Origin: Acetobacter papayae JCM 25143
GTDB taxonomy: Bacteria; Pseudomonadota; Alphaproteobacteria; Acetobacterales; Acetobacteraceae
NCBI RefSeq assembly: GCF_000613285.1
Contig: NZ_BAIN01000017.1
Location: 1 to 47,909, forward strand
DNA: 47,909 bases
Reading direction: 5' to 3'
A program made the position numbers and the translations under genes. Of the stretch, positions 10,061 through 18,966 are shown in pieces. The notes under the pieces were generated by a model. That model was not told where the DNA came from. It did not search any database and saw only the letters and a list, made by a program, of their open reading frames with translations. Within the stretch, counting starts at the first letter, position 1. Every line of letters starts with the position of its first letter.

Positions 10061-11409
10061 ATGTCGCACGCTACAGGCAATTTCGACCCCATGGCCACCG
10101 CCCGTGAGGGCACGTACTGGCAGCCCTTTACCGCTAATCGCCGCCTGAGCGCTAATCCTGCGCCACGCACGGTGGTGGAGGCGCAGGGCGCTTATTACAA
10201 AACTATCGAAGGCAACAGGCTGTTTGATACGCTTTCCGGCCTGTGGTGTACTCCGCTTGGGCATGCTCATCCGCTGATTGCGGAAGCGGTTAAAACGCAG
10301 GTGGAAACCCTCGATTTCGCGCCTAGCTTCCAGCTTACACATCCCGGTGCGCTGCAACTGGCCCAGCGGATTGCGACCATGGCGCCCGATGGCATGAACC
10401 ATGTGTTTTTTGCCAATTCTGGTTCCGAGGCGGTGGATACCGCGCTCAAAGTGGCGCTGGGCTATCACCGTATCCGCAATGAGGGTAATCGCTTCCGCAT
10501 GATCGGGCGTGAGCGCGGCTACCATGGTGTCGGGTTTGGCGGCATGTCCGTGGGCGGGATTGTCTCCAATCGCAAAATGTTCGCGGCGGGTATGATGCCC
10601 GGCGTCGATCACCTGCGCCACCCCTACGTGCCGGAGAAGGTTGCGTTTTCACGCGGGCAGCCCACATGGGGTGCCGAAATGGCGGATGATCTCGAGCGCC
10701 TGGTAGCGCTACATGACGCTTCGACCATCGCCGCGGTTATTGTTGAGCCCGTACAGGGTCAACAGGCGTGCTGGTGCCGCCTGTGGGCTATCTGCAGCGC
10801 CTGCGCGAAATTTGCACGCGGCATGGCATTCTGTTGATTTTTGATGAAGTCATTACGGGTTTTGGCCGCATGGGTGCTGCGTTTGGTGCGCAGCGCTTTG
10901 GTGTTACCCCCGATATGATCTGCTTTGCCAAGGCAGTGACCAACGGCATCGTGCCCATGGGGGGCGTGATTGTCAGCGATGCAATCTACAATACGTTCAT
11001 GACTGGGCCAGAAAATGCCATAGAGTTCTGCCACGGTTACACCTATTCGGGTCATCCGCTGGCGGCGGCTGTTGGCAATGTGGTGCTGGATGTCATGGAG
11101 CGCGAAGATCTGTTCGCACAGGTGCGAGCACTGGAACCCGTGCTGGAAGAAAGCATTCATACTCTGTCTGACCTGCCCGTTGTGGCGGATATCCGCAATG
11201 TCGGGCTGACAGCGGCAATCGACCTCAAACCGGCTGAAGGTAAGCCGGGCGCACGGGGGTTGGCGATTTTCGAAGCCGGGTTGCAGCAGGGCCAGCTCCT
11301 GCGGTGCACGGCGGATACGATCTCCTTCGGGCCTCCGTTCATTTCCACCGCGCAGGAACTGCGCGACATGGTGGCTACAGTCCGTAACCTGATCAGCGCT
11401 GTCGCCTGA
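10061..11409 (+). CDS. Omega-amino acid--pyruvate aminotransferase (frame broken near 10759)
   Basis: Class III PLP aminotransferase of the beta-alanine:pyruvate type, about 449 residues after repair. N-terminal markers are YWQPFTANRRL, FDTLSGLWCTPLGHAHP and FFANSGSEAVDTALK. After the break come LLIFDEVITGFGRMG and the PLP lysine in MICFAKAVTNGIVPMGGV. The break near 10759 interrupts EPVQG-STGVLVPP; one base added in GGTCAACAGG restores it. The family moves the amino group of beta-alanine and other omega-amines to pyruvate. The preceding operator and the amidase and permease upstream suggest degradation of an omega-amino acid. The tautomerase follows 46 bases later, probably in the same transcript. 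Confidence 0.9.
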
Positions 11410-11455
11410 TTGGGGTATTGTCTTACCTACGTCTGACAGAAAAGGGAAAACTCTC

Positions 11456-11848
11456 ATGCCTTTGCTGCATTTTCATATTATCAAGGGTAGCCGTACCCCG
11501 GCTGAAACCAAAACACTTCTGGACACCGCGCACGCCGCCATGCTCGAAGCATTTGGCGTGCCCGAGCGCGACCGCTACCAGCTTGTTTCCGAACATGATG
11601 CTTCGCACATGATTATCGAGGATACGGGGCTCGACATCCCACGCACCAACAAGGTGGTATTGTTGCAGGTTGTATCCCGCCCGCGTTCGAAGGAACAGAT
11701 TGCGGCATTCTATCGGCTGTTGGCCGAAAAGCTCGAACAGGCCTGCGGTCTGGCACCGGCTGATCTGATGGTGTCCATCATCCAGAATGCTGATGAGCAC
11801 TGGAGCTTCGGCCTTGGCCGTGCCCAGTTCCTGACTGGGGAACTCTAA
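11456..11848 (+). CDS. Tautomerase-family protein (MSAD/4-OT superfamily)
   Basis: The 130-residue protein begins M-PLLHFHIIKGSR, so processed Pro-1 would be the catalytic base as in the tautomerase superfamily. The length and two beta-alpha-beta units (strands at PLLHFHII and LMVSIIQN) fit the long malonate-semialdehyde-decarboxylase-like or trimeric tautomerases. Malonate semialdehyde is the product of beta-alanine transamination, so a role after the upstream aminotransferase is attractive, but it is inference. A terminator follows directly. Confidence 0.75.
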   Translation: MPLLHFHIIKGSRTPAETKTLLDTAHAAMLEAFGVPERDRYQLVSEHDASHMIIEDTGLDIPRTNKVVLLQVVSRPRSKEQIAAFYRLLAEKLEQACGLAPADLMVSIIQNADEHWSFGLGRAQFLTGEL

Positions 11849-11854
11849 CTCTAT

Positions 11855-11893
11855 CTGGGGGTGGGTGGGAAATGACATCCACCCCCGGTTTTT
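11855..11893 (+). terminator. Rho-independent terminator after the tautomerase gene
   Basis: GGGGGTGG at 11857-11864 pairs with CCACCCCC at 11879-11886. GGTTTTT follows on the plus strand. It starts within ten bases of the tautomerase stop and ends the omega-amino-acid operon. Confidence 0.75.
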
Positions 11894-11914
11894 CTTCCAG
11901 CTTGTAAAGGGTGT

Positions 11915-12481
11915 TTATTGCTCTTTGCAGTCAGGGAGGGGGTTATACAGGGCCAAGTCAACCAGATAAATCTTCCAGCCATTTTGGGCATGCTGTAGTC
12001 TGACGCATATTGCCTGTGATTCACCCGCGTTTTTCGGAAAATCCATAAAAACGCGAACAACGGCTTTGTCTTTGTCTTCCTTGATTGTTTTGACTGATAT
12101 CAGGGAGGCCCACTCAGCAGCAAAATCTTGAGTATGCGTAAAATAATCTGAATCCCCTAAATAATTCGGATCTGAATCCGGCAGCATATCTCCAACCGGT
12201 TGTGCATGATACGAACGCATAATTTTTTCATATAATGATTTTGTGATGTATTTCTTGATATTCATGCCGCAGAAATAATTATTATTGACTGATCTAGGGA
12301 GAGATTCGGTATTTTTGCTACATTCGACCATGTATTTTTTATAAAAACCCAGAGTCATCTGCTCAGGTGTTGTGGTTTGAGCGTTGGCCCAGAATGGGAA
12401 AAAAGCGGCAATAAAAAGGGCTAAAGCTGATAGTTTCAGCCCATGGCGTGTTCCGGTCAATTGTAAGCGGTGGTTTTGCAT
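11915..12481 (-). CDS. Exported protein of unknown function (DUF3828-like)
   Basis: ATG at 12481 gives 188 residues with a clean Sec signal peptide: basic start, hydrophobic LKLSALALFIAAFFPFW, cut after ANA before QTTTPEQM. The mature part has a LGFYKKYMVECSK helix, two further cysteines, an acidic middle (LPDSDPNYLGDSDYF) and a C-terminal beta region (AVVRVFMDF, WKIYLVDL). The layout recalls small periplasmic DUF3828 proteins, but I do not firmly recognise it. Composition is more AT-rich than the neighbours, hinting at a different origin. It stands alone between the tautomerase terminator and tRNA-Ser. Confidence 0.6.
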   Translation of the reverse strand: MQNHRLQLTGTRHGLKLSALALFIAAFFPFWANAQTTTPEQMTLGFYKKYMVECSKNTESLPRSVNNNYFCGMNIKKYITKSLYEKIMRSYHAQPVGDMLPDSDPNYLGDSDYFTHTQDFAAEWASLISVKTIKEDKDKAVVRVFMDFPKNAGESQAICVRLQHAQNGWKIYLVDLALYNPLPDCKEQ

Positions 12482-12799
12482 CGTGATATATCGCTGCCAT
12501 AAGACAGCGCTCTCTGGCTGAAATATGGGTAAGAGTGAAAATCTATCACTCGATATGATCATCTGTTTATCTGATGGGTCAATGGCCCATGGTTGCTCTA
12601 TCCCGGTTACAGCTCGGCCACTCTGCAAGAAGCGATGCGCCGATCTTGTTCCTGTCTTTGGGCATGCCGAATAAGCGTGGTGCAGGGGCGAGACCTCGCC
12701 GCTGCTTATGATCCGCTGATCACGCGCATGATTGCCCATGTCTGCTTGAAGAAGTAGCGAGGTCGGTTTGTTTTTATTGGATGGGGAATATTTAAAAAT
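12482..12799. other. Intergenic region beside tRNA-Ser, no clear gene
   Basis: These 318 bases hold no supportable gene. The minus-strand frame stays open upstream of the exported protein at 12481 but has no family features and no ribosome-binding site. On the plus strand the stretch about 12640-12755 gives a short peptide that could be a gene remnant, but I could not assign it. Confidence 0.35.
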
Positions 12800-12892
12800 T
12801 GGCGGAGGGGATGGGATTCGAACCCACGGTACGGCTTGACACCGTACAACGGTTTAGCAAACCGCCGCCTTCAGCCACTCGGCCACCCCTCC
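12800..12892 (-). tRNA. tRNA-Ser (GCU anticodon)
   Basis: The reverse strand folds as a class II tRNA. The acceptor GGAGGGG (12886-12892) pairs with CCCCTCC (12804-12810), the D-loop contains GTGGCCGAGTGG, and the anticodon loop is TTTGCTAA (anticodon GCU, codons AGC/AGU). The long variable arm is GTACGGTGTCAAGCCGTAC, and the T-loop is GGTTCGAATCC. The discriminator G and CCA (12800-12802) are encoded. The 93 bases match serine tRNAs. Confidence 0.95.
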
Positions 12893-13024
12893 GCCGAAGA
12901 GTGCACACATACACGACGTTTGCACTGCTGCTTTTAGGGGGGCAAATGGGATTCGTCAAACCCTCTTATGCAAGTTGACATTTATTTTTTGCAAACAGGG
13001 GGTTTTGTCAGGTTTATGGCCCTG

Positions 13025-13049
13025 CGCGGGGCGGGGTATTCCGCCCCGC
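13025..13049 (-). terminator. Strong hairpin downstream of gatB
   Basis: GCGGGGCGG (13025-13033) pairs with CCGCCCCGC (13041-13049), and CCTG/CAGG extends the stem with one mismatch. It begins 13 bases beyond the gatB stop. There is no clear T-run on the minus strand, so termination efficiency is uncertain. Confidence 0.5.
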
Positions 13050-13061
13050 ACAGGGGTGTTT

Positions 13062-14515
13062 TCAGCCGTTGAGGCGGGCCTGAAGAGCCTCGTTCACCAG
13101 AGCCGGGTTACCCTTGCCCTTGGTTTCCTTCATGACCTGTCCCACAAAGAAGCCGAACAGCTTGTCCTTGCCGGAGCGGTATTCCGCCAGCTTGTCGGCG
13201 TGCTTGTCCAGCACTGCCGTAATGGCTGCGTCAATCGCGCCGGTATCGGTTACCTGCCGCAGGCCCTTGCGTTCCACGATGCTTCCGGGTCTTCGCCGGT
13301 TTCCACCATGTCTTCAAACACTTCCTTGGCGATCTTGCCATTGATGGTGCTATCCGCGATCAGGTCCAGCATCTTGCCAAGGCTGGCAGCGCTGACAGGG
13401 CTGGTCTCGATCGTGGTGGAGGTGCGGTTGAGGGCCGCGAACAGGTCGCCCGTAACCCAGCTTACCGCCAGCTTGCCATCGCGCCCACGGGCTACGGTTT
13501 CGTAGTAATCAGCCACAGCCTGCTCTGCGACCAGCACCCCGGCATCATAGAAGGTAATGCCGTATTCCTGCTGGAAGCGTGCGCGCTTGGCATCGGGCAG
13601 TTCGGGCAGGGCAGCATGCAGGCTGTCCACCCAGGACTGTTCAAGCACCAGCGGCAGCAGGTCAGGGTCGGGGAAGTAGCGGTAGTCATGCGCGTCTTCT
13701 TTCGAGCGCATGGTGCGGGTTTCGCCCTTTGTGTGGTCGAACAGGCGGGTTTCCTGATCCACCGTGCCGCCGTTTTCCCAGATTTCGACCTGACGAGCCG
13801 CTTCGGCCTCAATCGCCTGCATGACAAAGCGGATGGAGTTGACGTTCTTGATCTCGCAGCGGGTGCGGAAAGGCTCACCCGCTTTGCGGACAGACACGTT
13901 CACATCCGCACGCATGGAGCCTTCCTCCATGTTGCCATCGCAGGTACCTAGATAGCGCAGGATCTGGCGCAGCTTGCGCAGATAGGCCCCTGCCTCTTCC
14001 GGGGCGCGGATATCGGGTTCGCTGACGATTTCCATCAGCGCGACACCTGCACGGTTCAGGTCCACGAAAGATTTTGTGGGGTCCTGATCATGCAGCAGCT
14101 TGCCCGCATCCTGCTCCAGATGCAGGCGCGTGATGCCGATGGAGCGGGTTTCCCCATTCGCCAGTTCGATGGTGATGGTGCCCGTTCCCACGATTGGGTG
14201 CTCGAACTGGCTGATCTGGTAGCCCTGCGGCAGATCGGCGTAAAAATAGTTCTTACGGTCGAAACGGCTGGTCAGGTTGATCTGCGCGTTCAGCCCCAGC
14301 CCGGTACGGATGGCCTGCGCCACGCAGGCGTGGTTGATAACGGGTAGCATGCCGGGGAAGGCGGCATCCACCAGACTGACCTGCGTGTTGGGGTCGCCAC
14401 CAAAGGTGGTGGACGCACCGGAGAACAGCTTGGAGTGGCTGACGACCTGAGCATGAACCTCAAGCCCCACCACAATTTCCCACTGGCCGGTCTGGCCTTC
14501 GATCACGTAGCTCAT
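13062..14515 (-). CDS. gatB: Aspartyl/glutamyl-tRNA amidotransferase subunit B (frame broken near 13281)
   Basis: GatB phosphorylates Glu/Asp mischarged on tRNA-Gln/Asn so that ammonia from GatA can amidate it. About 484 residues after repair, with GatB markers [38 protein letters not shown] and the C-terminal YqeY-like tail. Near 13281, GAAGCATCGTGG must be GAAGCCATCGTGG to give [19 protein letters not shown]. The start overlaps the gatA stop by four bases (ATGA at 14512-14515), so gatC-gatA-gatB form one operon. The enzyme is essential in bacteria lacking GlnRS or AsnRS, so the break is almost certainly a sequence error. Confidence 0.93.
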
Positions 14516-15998
14516 GCGCCTGCTCCCGCATGCAGGGTGGGCCGGTGTGCAAAACCCGCCGCTGCTTCCAGCGCGCCGCCAACCGACAGCACGGTTTCTT
14601 CATCAAAATGGCGGCCCAGTACCTGCAACCCGAGCGGCAGGCCAGAACCGTTCAGCCCCACCGGCACCGACAGGCCGGGGATACCGGCAAGGCTGGCGGG
14701 CACGGTAAAGATGTCGTTGAGATACATCTGCACGGGGTCGTTCTGGTTTTCTCCCTGAGCAAAAGCGGCTGAGGGGGCCGTGGGGGTCAGGAGCACATCC
14801 ACGTTTTCAAACGCCTGCTCAAAATCACGGCGGATGAGTGTGCGAACCTTCTGGGCCTTGAGGTAATAGGCATCGTAATAGCCAGCGGACAGCACATAGG
14901 TGCCCATCAGGATACGGCTGCGGACTTCGGGGCCGAAGCCTGCGGCGCGCGAGGCCTCGTACACCGCATCGAGCGAGGCACCGTCCACCCGCTTGCCAAA
15001 GCGGATGCCATCATACCGTGCAAGGTTGGAAGAGCATTCCGCCGGAGCGATAATGTAATAGCTGGTCAGCCCGTAGCGGGTGTGGGGGAGGGAGACATCC
15101 ACCACCTCGCACCCAGCTTCACGCAGCCAGGCAATGCCCTGCTCCCACATGGCCAGCACGTCTTCGGGTAGGCCGGGGGCGCGGTATTCGGTGGGGATAC
15201 CCACCCGCAGGCCCTTCACGCTCTTGCCCACGGCCTTGTGGAAAGCCGGAACCGGGCGGGAGGAGGAGGTGCTATCGCGCTCATCAAAACCGGCCATGGC
15301 TTCGAGCATCAGCCGGCATCGGCCACGCTGCGGGTCATGGGGCCTGCCTGATCGAGCGAGCTGGCATAGGCGATCACGCCCCAGCGGCTGCACCGGCCAT
15401 AGGTGGGTTTCAGCCCGACAATGCCGCAATACGCGGCAGGCTGGCGGATGGAGCCACCCGTGTCCGTGCCGGTTGCAGCCAGAGCCAGACCAGCGGCCAC
15501 AGCGGCGGAGGACCCGCCTGAAGAACCACCGGGCACAAGGGCGACATCGGGTTCGCCCGTGCGGCGCCATGGACTGGTGGTCGCCCCGAAAGCGGATGAC
15601 GTGTTGGCCGAACCCATGGCGAATTCGTCCAGATTGGTCTTGCCCAGAAAAACCGCGCCTTCCTTGAGCAGCCGCGCCGTAACCGTGCTTTCATAGGGCG
15701 GCACGAAGTCGGCCAGAATCGCACTGGCGGCCGTCGTGCGGATGTCCTTTGTGCAGAACAGGTCCTTGATGCCGATGGGCAGGCCATCCATCAGCCCGGC
15801 CGTGCCTGCGGCGTAGCGGGCATCGGCGGCATCGGCCTGTGCCAGAACGGTCTCTTCGGGCAGGACGGTAATATAGGCGTTCAGCGCGGGGTTAAGGCGG
15901 GCGATGGCGTCCAGATGCGCCTTGGCCAGTTCACGCGCGCTGAAAGTGCGGGCGGCAAGGCCCGCGCGGGCTTCGGTCAGGGTCAGTCCGGTCAGCAT
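14512..15998 (-). CDS. gatA: Aspartyl/glutamyl-tRNA amidotransferase subunit A (frame broken near 15313)
   Basis: Amidase-signature enzyme that releases ammonia from glutamine for the GatCAB transamidation. About 495 residues after repair. The catalytic Lys is in [11 protein letters not shown], and the Ser-rich loop [34 protein letters not shown] carries the Ser-cisSer-Lys triad. The frame breaks at about 15313 in GATGCCGGCTGATG; adding one C (GCCGGCCTG) restores [17 protein letters not shown]. The start ATG overlaps the gatC stop (TAATG), and the stop overlaps the gatB start. Confidence 0.93.
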
Positions 15999-16284
15999 TA
16001 TTCGACAACCTTGGGTACGGTGTAAAAAGGCCCGGCCGTTTCGGGGGCGCAGGCCAGCAGGGCGTCGCGGCAGTTGCCGTCATTCACCACATCTTCGCGC
16101 TGGCGCAGGGTTTCGGTTTCCGTGCCGACCATGGGGGGCACGCCATCCACGTTCACTTCGGCAAGTTGATCGATCCAGCCAGAATACTGTTGAGCTTTTG
16201 CGTGGTGGCTTCAAGCTCAGCGTCTTCAAGGCCGATACGGGCCAGTTTGGCTATGCGTCGGGTGGTCGCAAGGTCGAGCGACAT
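15998..16284 (-). CDS. gatC: Aspartyl/glutamyl-tRNA amidotransferase subunit C (two frame breaks)
   Basis: Small scaffold subunit of GatCAB, 95 residues after repair. It begins [19 protein letters not shown], the standard GatC start. Near 16179 one base is missing in CTGGCTGGATCG; adding G or C gives [19 protein letters not shown] or ILAWIDQ. Near 16024-16029 a run of six A (T on the coding strand) should be five, giving [11 protein letters not shown] and TAA. The two errors compensate in frame. It is divergent from ruvX with 81 bases between start codons. Confidence 0.88.
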
Positions 16285-16365
16285 GAAAGCGGACCCCTCA
16301 ATTGTTCAGACAGATGGTGCGAAAGCCCCTAGCATAATCGGGCGCGGTGCAACATACCATGGGTC

Positions 16366-16830
16366 ATGACTCTGCTCAGCCTGGCCGATCTGGCCGCGAC
16401 ATTGCCCCCTCAGTCCCGCCTGCTGGGTATTGACCCCGGCAGCCGTCAGGTCGGGCTTGCCCTGTCCGATGTGCTGCGCATGGTGGCCAGCCCCCTGAAA
16501 ACCGTCAAACGGGGCAAGCTGGGGCAGATGGCGACCCTTGTGGGGGAACTGGCGCGTGAACACGGCATAGGTGGCATGGTGGTGGGCATGCCGCTTTCCC
16601 TCGATGGTGGGTTTGGCCCTGCTGCACAGGCCAGTCGTGACTGGACACTAGCCCTGTCCGAGCAGACGGGCCTGCCCGCCTGCCTGTGGGATGAGCGCCT
16701 CTCCTCTGCTGCGGTTAACCGTATGCTGATCAACGAGGCCGACATGTCGCGCGCGCGGCGGGCCGAAATGGTGGACAAATTGGCTGCAGCCTATACGCTG
16801 CAGGCGGCGTTGGATGCCATGCCCCGGTAG
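16366..16830 (+). CDS. ruvX: RuvX/YqgF family Holliday junction resolvase (putative)
   Basis: The 154-residue RNase-H-fold protein has the first catalytic Asp in LLGIDPGSRQVGLALSD. The middle Glu-containing strand and MVVGMPLSLDGGFGPAAQ follow, then LWDERLSSAAVNRMLI and a last Asp near MVDKLAAAYTLQ. YqgF proteins act in 16S rRNA 5'-end maturation and possibly recombination. It is intact and stands divergent from gatCAB, the common neighbourhood in alphaproteobacteria. Confidence 0.9.
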   Translation: MTLLSLADLAATLPPQSRLLGIDPGSRQVGLALSDVLRMVASPLKTVKRGKLGQMATLVGELAREHGIGGMVVGMPLSLDGGFGPAAQASRDWTLALSEQTGLPACLWDERLSSAAVNRMLINEADMSRARRAEMVDKLAAAYTLQAALDAMPR

Positions 16831-16870
16831 CAGGTCTGAAAAACAGCCTGAAAATACGGGGCTCATATTT

Positions 16871-16897
16871 GCCACAAATGGACGACATGCTTGTGGC
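16871..16897. promoter_or_regulatory. Inverted repeat upstream of the 11-residue-repeat protein
   Basis: The perfect 7-bp arms GCCACAA (16871-16877) and TTGTGGC (16891-16897) are separated by 13 bases and end 30 bases before the start codon at 16928. This could be an operator or a leader hairpin; AGGAG at 16912-16916 lies just downstream. Confidence 0.35.
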
Positions 16898-16927
16898 AAC
16901 CAAACATAGCCAGGAGAAAACGGGCCT

Positions 16928-17377
16928 ATGTCCAAACATATGTTTAATGCCGCCGCCCTGACCATGATGGGAGCCGCCGTGTTCGCGCTCAGCCTGCCGC
17001 CTGCTCCGGCTCATGCCGAAGATGCTGTTGGCAAGGCATGGGATTCCACCAAGACGGGCACCGAACAGGCATGGGACAAAACCAAGTCCGGTACCGAAAA
17101 GGCGTGGGATAAAACCAAATCCGGTTCGGAAACGGCGTGGGACAAGACAAAGTCTGGCAGCGAGAAGGCATGGGACAAGACCCGTGACGGTAGCGAGACC
17201 GCTTGGGACAAAACCAAATCCGGCAGCAAGAAAGCTTGGAACAAGACCGAAAACGCCACGACCGGTGCCGCACATGATGTGGGCAAGTGGGGCGACAAGA
17301 CCGGCAAGAAAATCGGTAATGCCGGAGAGAGTGTCGGCAAGGATATCGGCAGCGTTTTTTCCAGCAAGGACAAGTAA
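16928..17377 (+). CDS. Exported protein built of 11-residue repeats (LEA-like)
   Basis: The 149-residue protein has a Sec signal peptide (TMMGAAVFALSLPPAPAHA, cut before EDAVG). Seven consecutive 11-residue units then follow from 17033 to 17263, with consensus K/T-AWDKTKSGSE. The tail is rich in Lys and Gly (GKWGDKTGKKIGNAGES) and ends SSKDK. The 11-residue period and the Lys/Thr/Glu-rich, cysteine-free composition resemble group-3 late-embryogenesis-abundant proteins. These fold into amphipathic helices on drying or at membranes. Trp in every unit is unusual for that group. The role is unknown; envelope stress protection is a guess. A strong terminator follows. Confidence 0.72.
   Translation: MSKHMFNAAALTMMGAAVFALSLPPAPAHAEDAVGKAWDSTKTGTEQAWDKTKSGTEKAWDKTKSGSETAWDKTKSGSEKAWDKTRDGSETAWDKTKSGSKKAWNKTENATTGAAHDVGKWGDKTGKKIGNAGESVGKDIGSVFSSKDK
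17033..17263 (+). repeat. Seven tandem 33-bp repeats inside the repeat protein gene
   Basis: There are seven in-frame units of 33 bases, each encoding a variant of AWDKTKSGSE with a preceding Lys, Gln or Thr. The third codon positions vary between units, so the protein pattern is better conserved than the DNA, which suggests selection rather than recent slippage. Confidence 0.85.
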
Positions 17378-17415
17378 GCCTTACCTGTCTGATAGCGGGT
17401 TACGGCTCGCATAAG

Positions 17416-17455
17416 AAAAAGCCCGCCACCCCATGCAGGAGTGGCGGGCTTTTTT
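17416..17455. terminator. Bidirectional rho-independent terminator
   Basis: GCCCGCCAC (17421-17429) pairs with GTGGCGGGC (17441-17449). An A-run sits before the stem and six T after it. It separates the convergent repeat-protein and gabT genes and can serve both. Confidence 0.9.
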
Positions 17456-17525
17456 CATGCCGTGGTTTGGCGTGCGGGGTGTTCTGGCCTTTGGGCAAGG
17501 CCAGAACCTTTCCGCTCCGTCAGGC

Positions 17526-18836
17526 TCAGGCCTTGGCGGCGTCCAGCAGGGCCTGTTCCAGAATGTCCAGACCTTCGTCCACCAGCGCATCGGAGGCGGT
17601 GAGCGGCGTCAGGATACGGACCGTGGCTCCCTGCACGCCACAGGCCAGAACGATCAGACCTTTTTCACAGGCCATGGCGCACAGCTTGGCGGCAAAGCCT
17701 GCGCGGCGCTCTTCGCCTGCATGGCGTTCCAGCACGTCAAAGGCGACCATAGCACCCAGCCCGCGCGGCTGGCTGATCGGCAGCAGGTCGGTGCGCTTGT
17801 GCCAGCCCGCGATACGCGCCTTGAGGCGCTCGCCCATGGCGTTGGCGCGGTCGATCAGCTTTTCCTCATCGATCACGTCCAGCACGGCCAGAGCGGCGGC
17901 GCAGGCCAGCGGTGCACCGGCATAGGTGCCGCCCAGCCCGCCGGGGGGCACGGAGTCCATCAGATCAGCCCGGCCGATAACGCCCGAGAGCGGCATGCCG
18001 CCCGCCAGAGACTTGGCGACGCAGATCAGGTCAGGCTCAATACCGGAATGTTCGATGCCGAACAGCTTGCCGGTACGCGCAAAGCCGGACTGCACTTCAT
18101 CAGCAATCAGCTTGATGCCGTGCTGGTCGCACAGGGCGCGCAGGTGGCGCAGCAGGGCTGGCGGCGCAATGCGGAAACCACCTTCACCCTGTACGGGCTC
18201 GATGATGATGGCGGCCACGTTGTCAGGGCCGATATCGGAGGCAAAGAGGAAGCCCAGCATCTTCAGGCTGTCTTCCACTGTGATGTCACCATCGGGGAAG
18301 GGCACGTGATAGATTTCACCCGGCAGGGTGCCGAAGGGGGCCTTGTAGGGCTGCACCTTGCCGGTCATGGCCGTGGCCAGCAGCGTGCGGCCATGGAAAC
18401 CGCCGCAGAAAGCGATAACGCCCGTACGGCCCGTGGCGGCGCGGGCGATCTTGACCGCGTTTTCCGTGGCTTCGCCACCGGTGGTGAAGAAAATCGTCTT
18501 GGCAGGGCCGGTGAACGGCGCGCGGGCGTTCAGCTTTTCAGCCAGTTCGATATAGGGCTCGTAGGCACAGACCTGAAACGCGGTGTGGGTGAAGCGCTCA
18601 AGCTGCTTCTGCACGGCCTCAATCACCTTGGGGTGACGGTGCCCGACATTGAGCACCGCAATACCCCCGGCGAAATCAATGTAACGGCGGCCTTCGACAT
18701 CCCACAGTTCGGCATTTTCAGCCCGGTCGGCAAAAACCGGAGTGGCCACGGACACGCCACGCGGCACGGCGGCCTGACGGCGCGCGAGCAGGGCGGCATT
18801 GGTTGCGGCGGGTGGTGTGGTGTTCAGCATGGTCAT
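17526..18836 (-). CDS. gabT: 4-aminobutyrate--2-oxoglutarate aminotransferase
   Basis: Class III PLP aminotransferase that converts GABA to succinate semialdehyde. The 436 residues include FAGGIAVLNVGHRHP, FFTTGGEATENAVKIARAATGR, GFHGRTLLATAMTGK, EPVQGEGGF and LIADEVQSGFARTGK. The PLP lysine is in CVAKSLAGGMPLSGV. It is intact. ATG 18830 (MLNTTPP) has better spacing from GGAG than ATG 18836. No succinate-semialdehyde dehydrogenase is adjacent. A LysR regulator lies 130 bases upstream on the same strand. Confidence 0.93.
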   Translation of the reverse strand: MTMLNTTPPAATNAALLARRQAAVPRGVSVATPVFADRAENAELWDVEGRRYIDFAGGIAVLNVGHRHPKVIEAVQKQLERFTHTAFQVCAYEPYIELAEKLNARAPFTGPAKTIFFTTGGEATENAVKIARAATGRTGVIAFCGGFHGRTLLATAMTGKVQPYKAPFGTLPGEIYHVPFPDGDITVEDSLKMLGFLFASDIGPDNVAAIIIEPVQGEGGFRIAPPALLRHLRALCDQHGIKLIADEVQSGFARTGKLFGIEHSGIEPDLICVAKSLAGGMPLSGVIGRADLMDSVPPGGLGGTYAGAPLACAAALAVLDVIDEEKLIDRANAMGERLKARIAGWHKRTDLLPISQPRGLGAMVAFDVLERHAGEERRAGFAAKLCAMACEKGLIVLACGVQGATVRILTPLTASDALVDEGLDILEQALLDAAKA

Positions 18837-18966
18837 TCGCTCCGGCTAATGGCGGAACACGGGGCATGCCGCTGGGGGGCGTGCGTGTTCGTTTCGGTTT
18901 GTTTCGTTAAGCAATTTTTCATCAGGGCGGGAGGAGATTTTTCTGTCGTCGGGTGGTGACTTTTAA

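Noticed and set aside
12640..12755. Plus-strand peptide resembling a carboxylase fragment (YDPLITRMIAH)
   Set aside because: The similarity is only a few residues, without a start or neighbouring motifs; too weak to call a pseudogene.
17033..17263. Tandem 33-bp repeats considered as a CRISPR-like array
   Set aside because: The repeats are contiguous without spacers, in frame, and encode the 11-residue units of a protein.
17433..18959. 508-codon plus-strand frame opposite gabT
   Set aside because: It is antisense to an intact GabT with all catalytic motifs; the translation is low-complexity Gly/Gln/Ala and has no ribosome-binding site.
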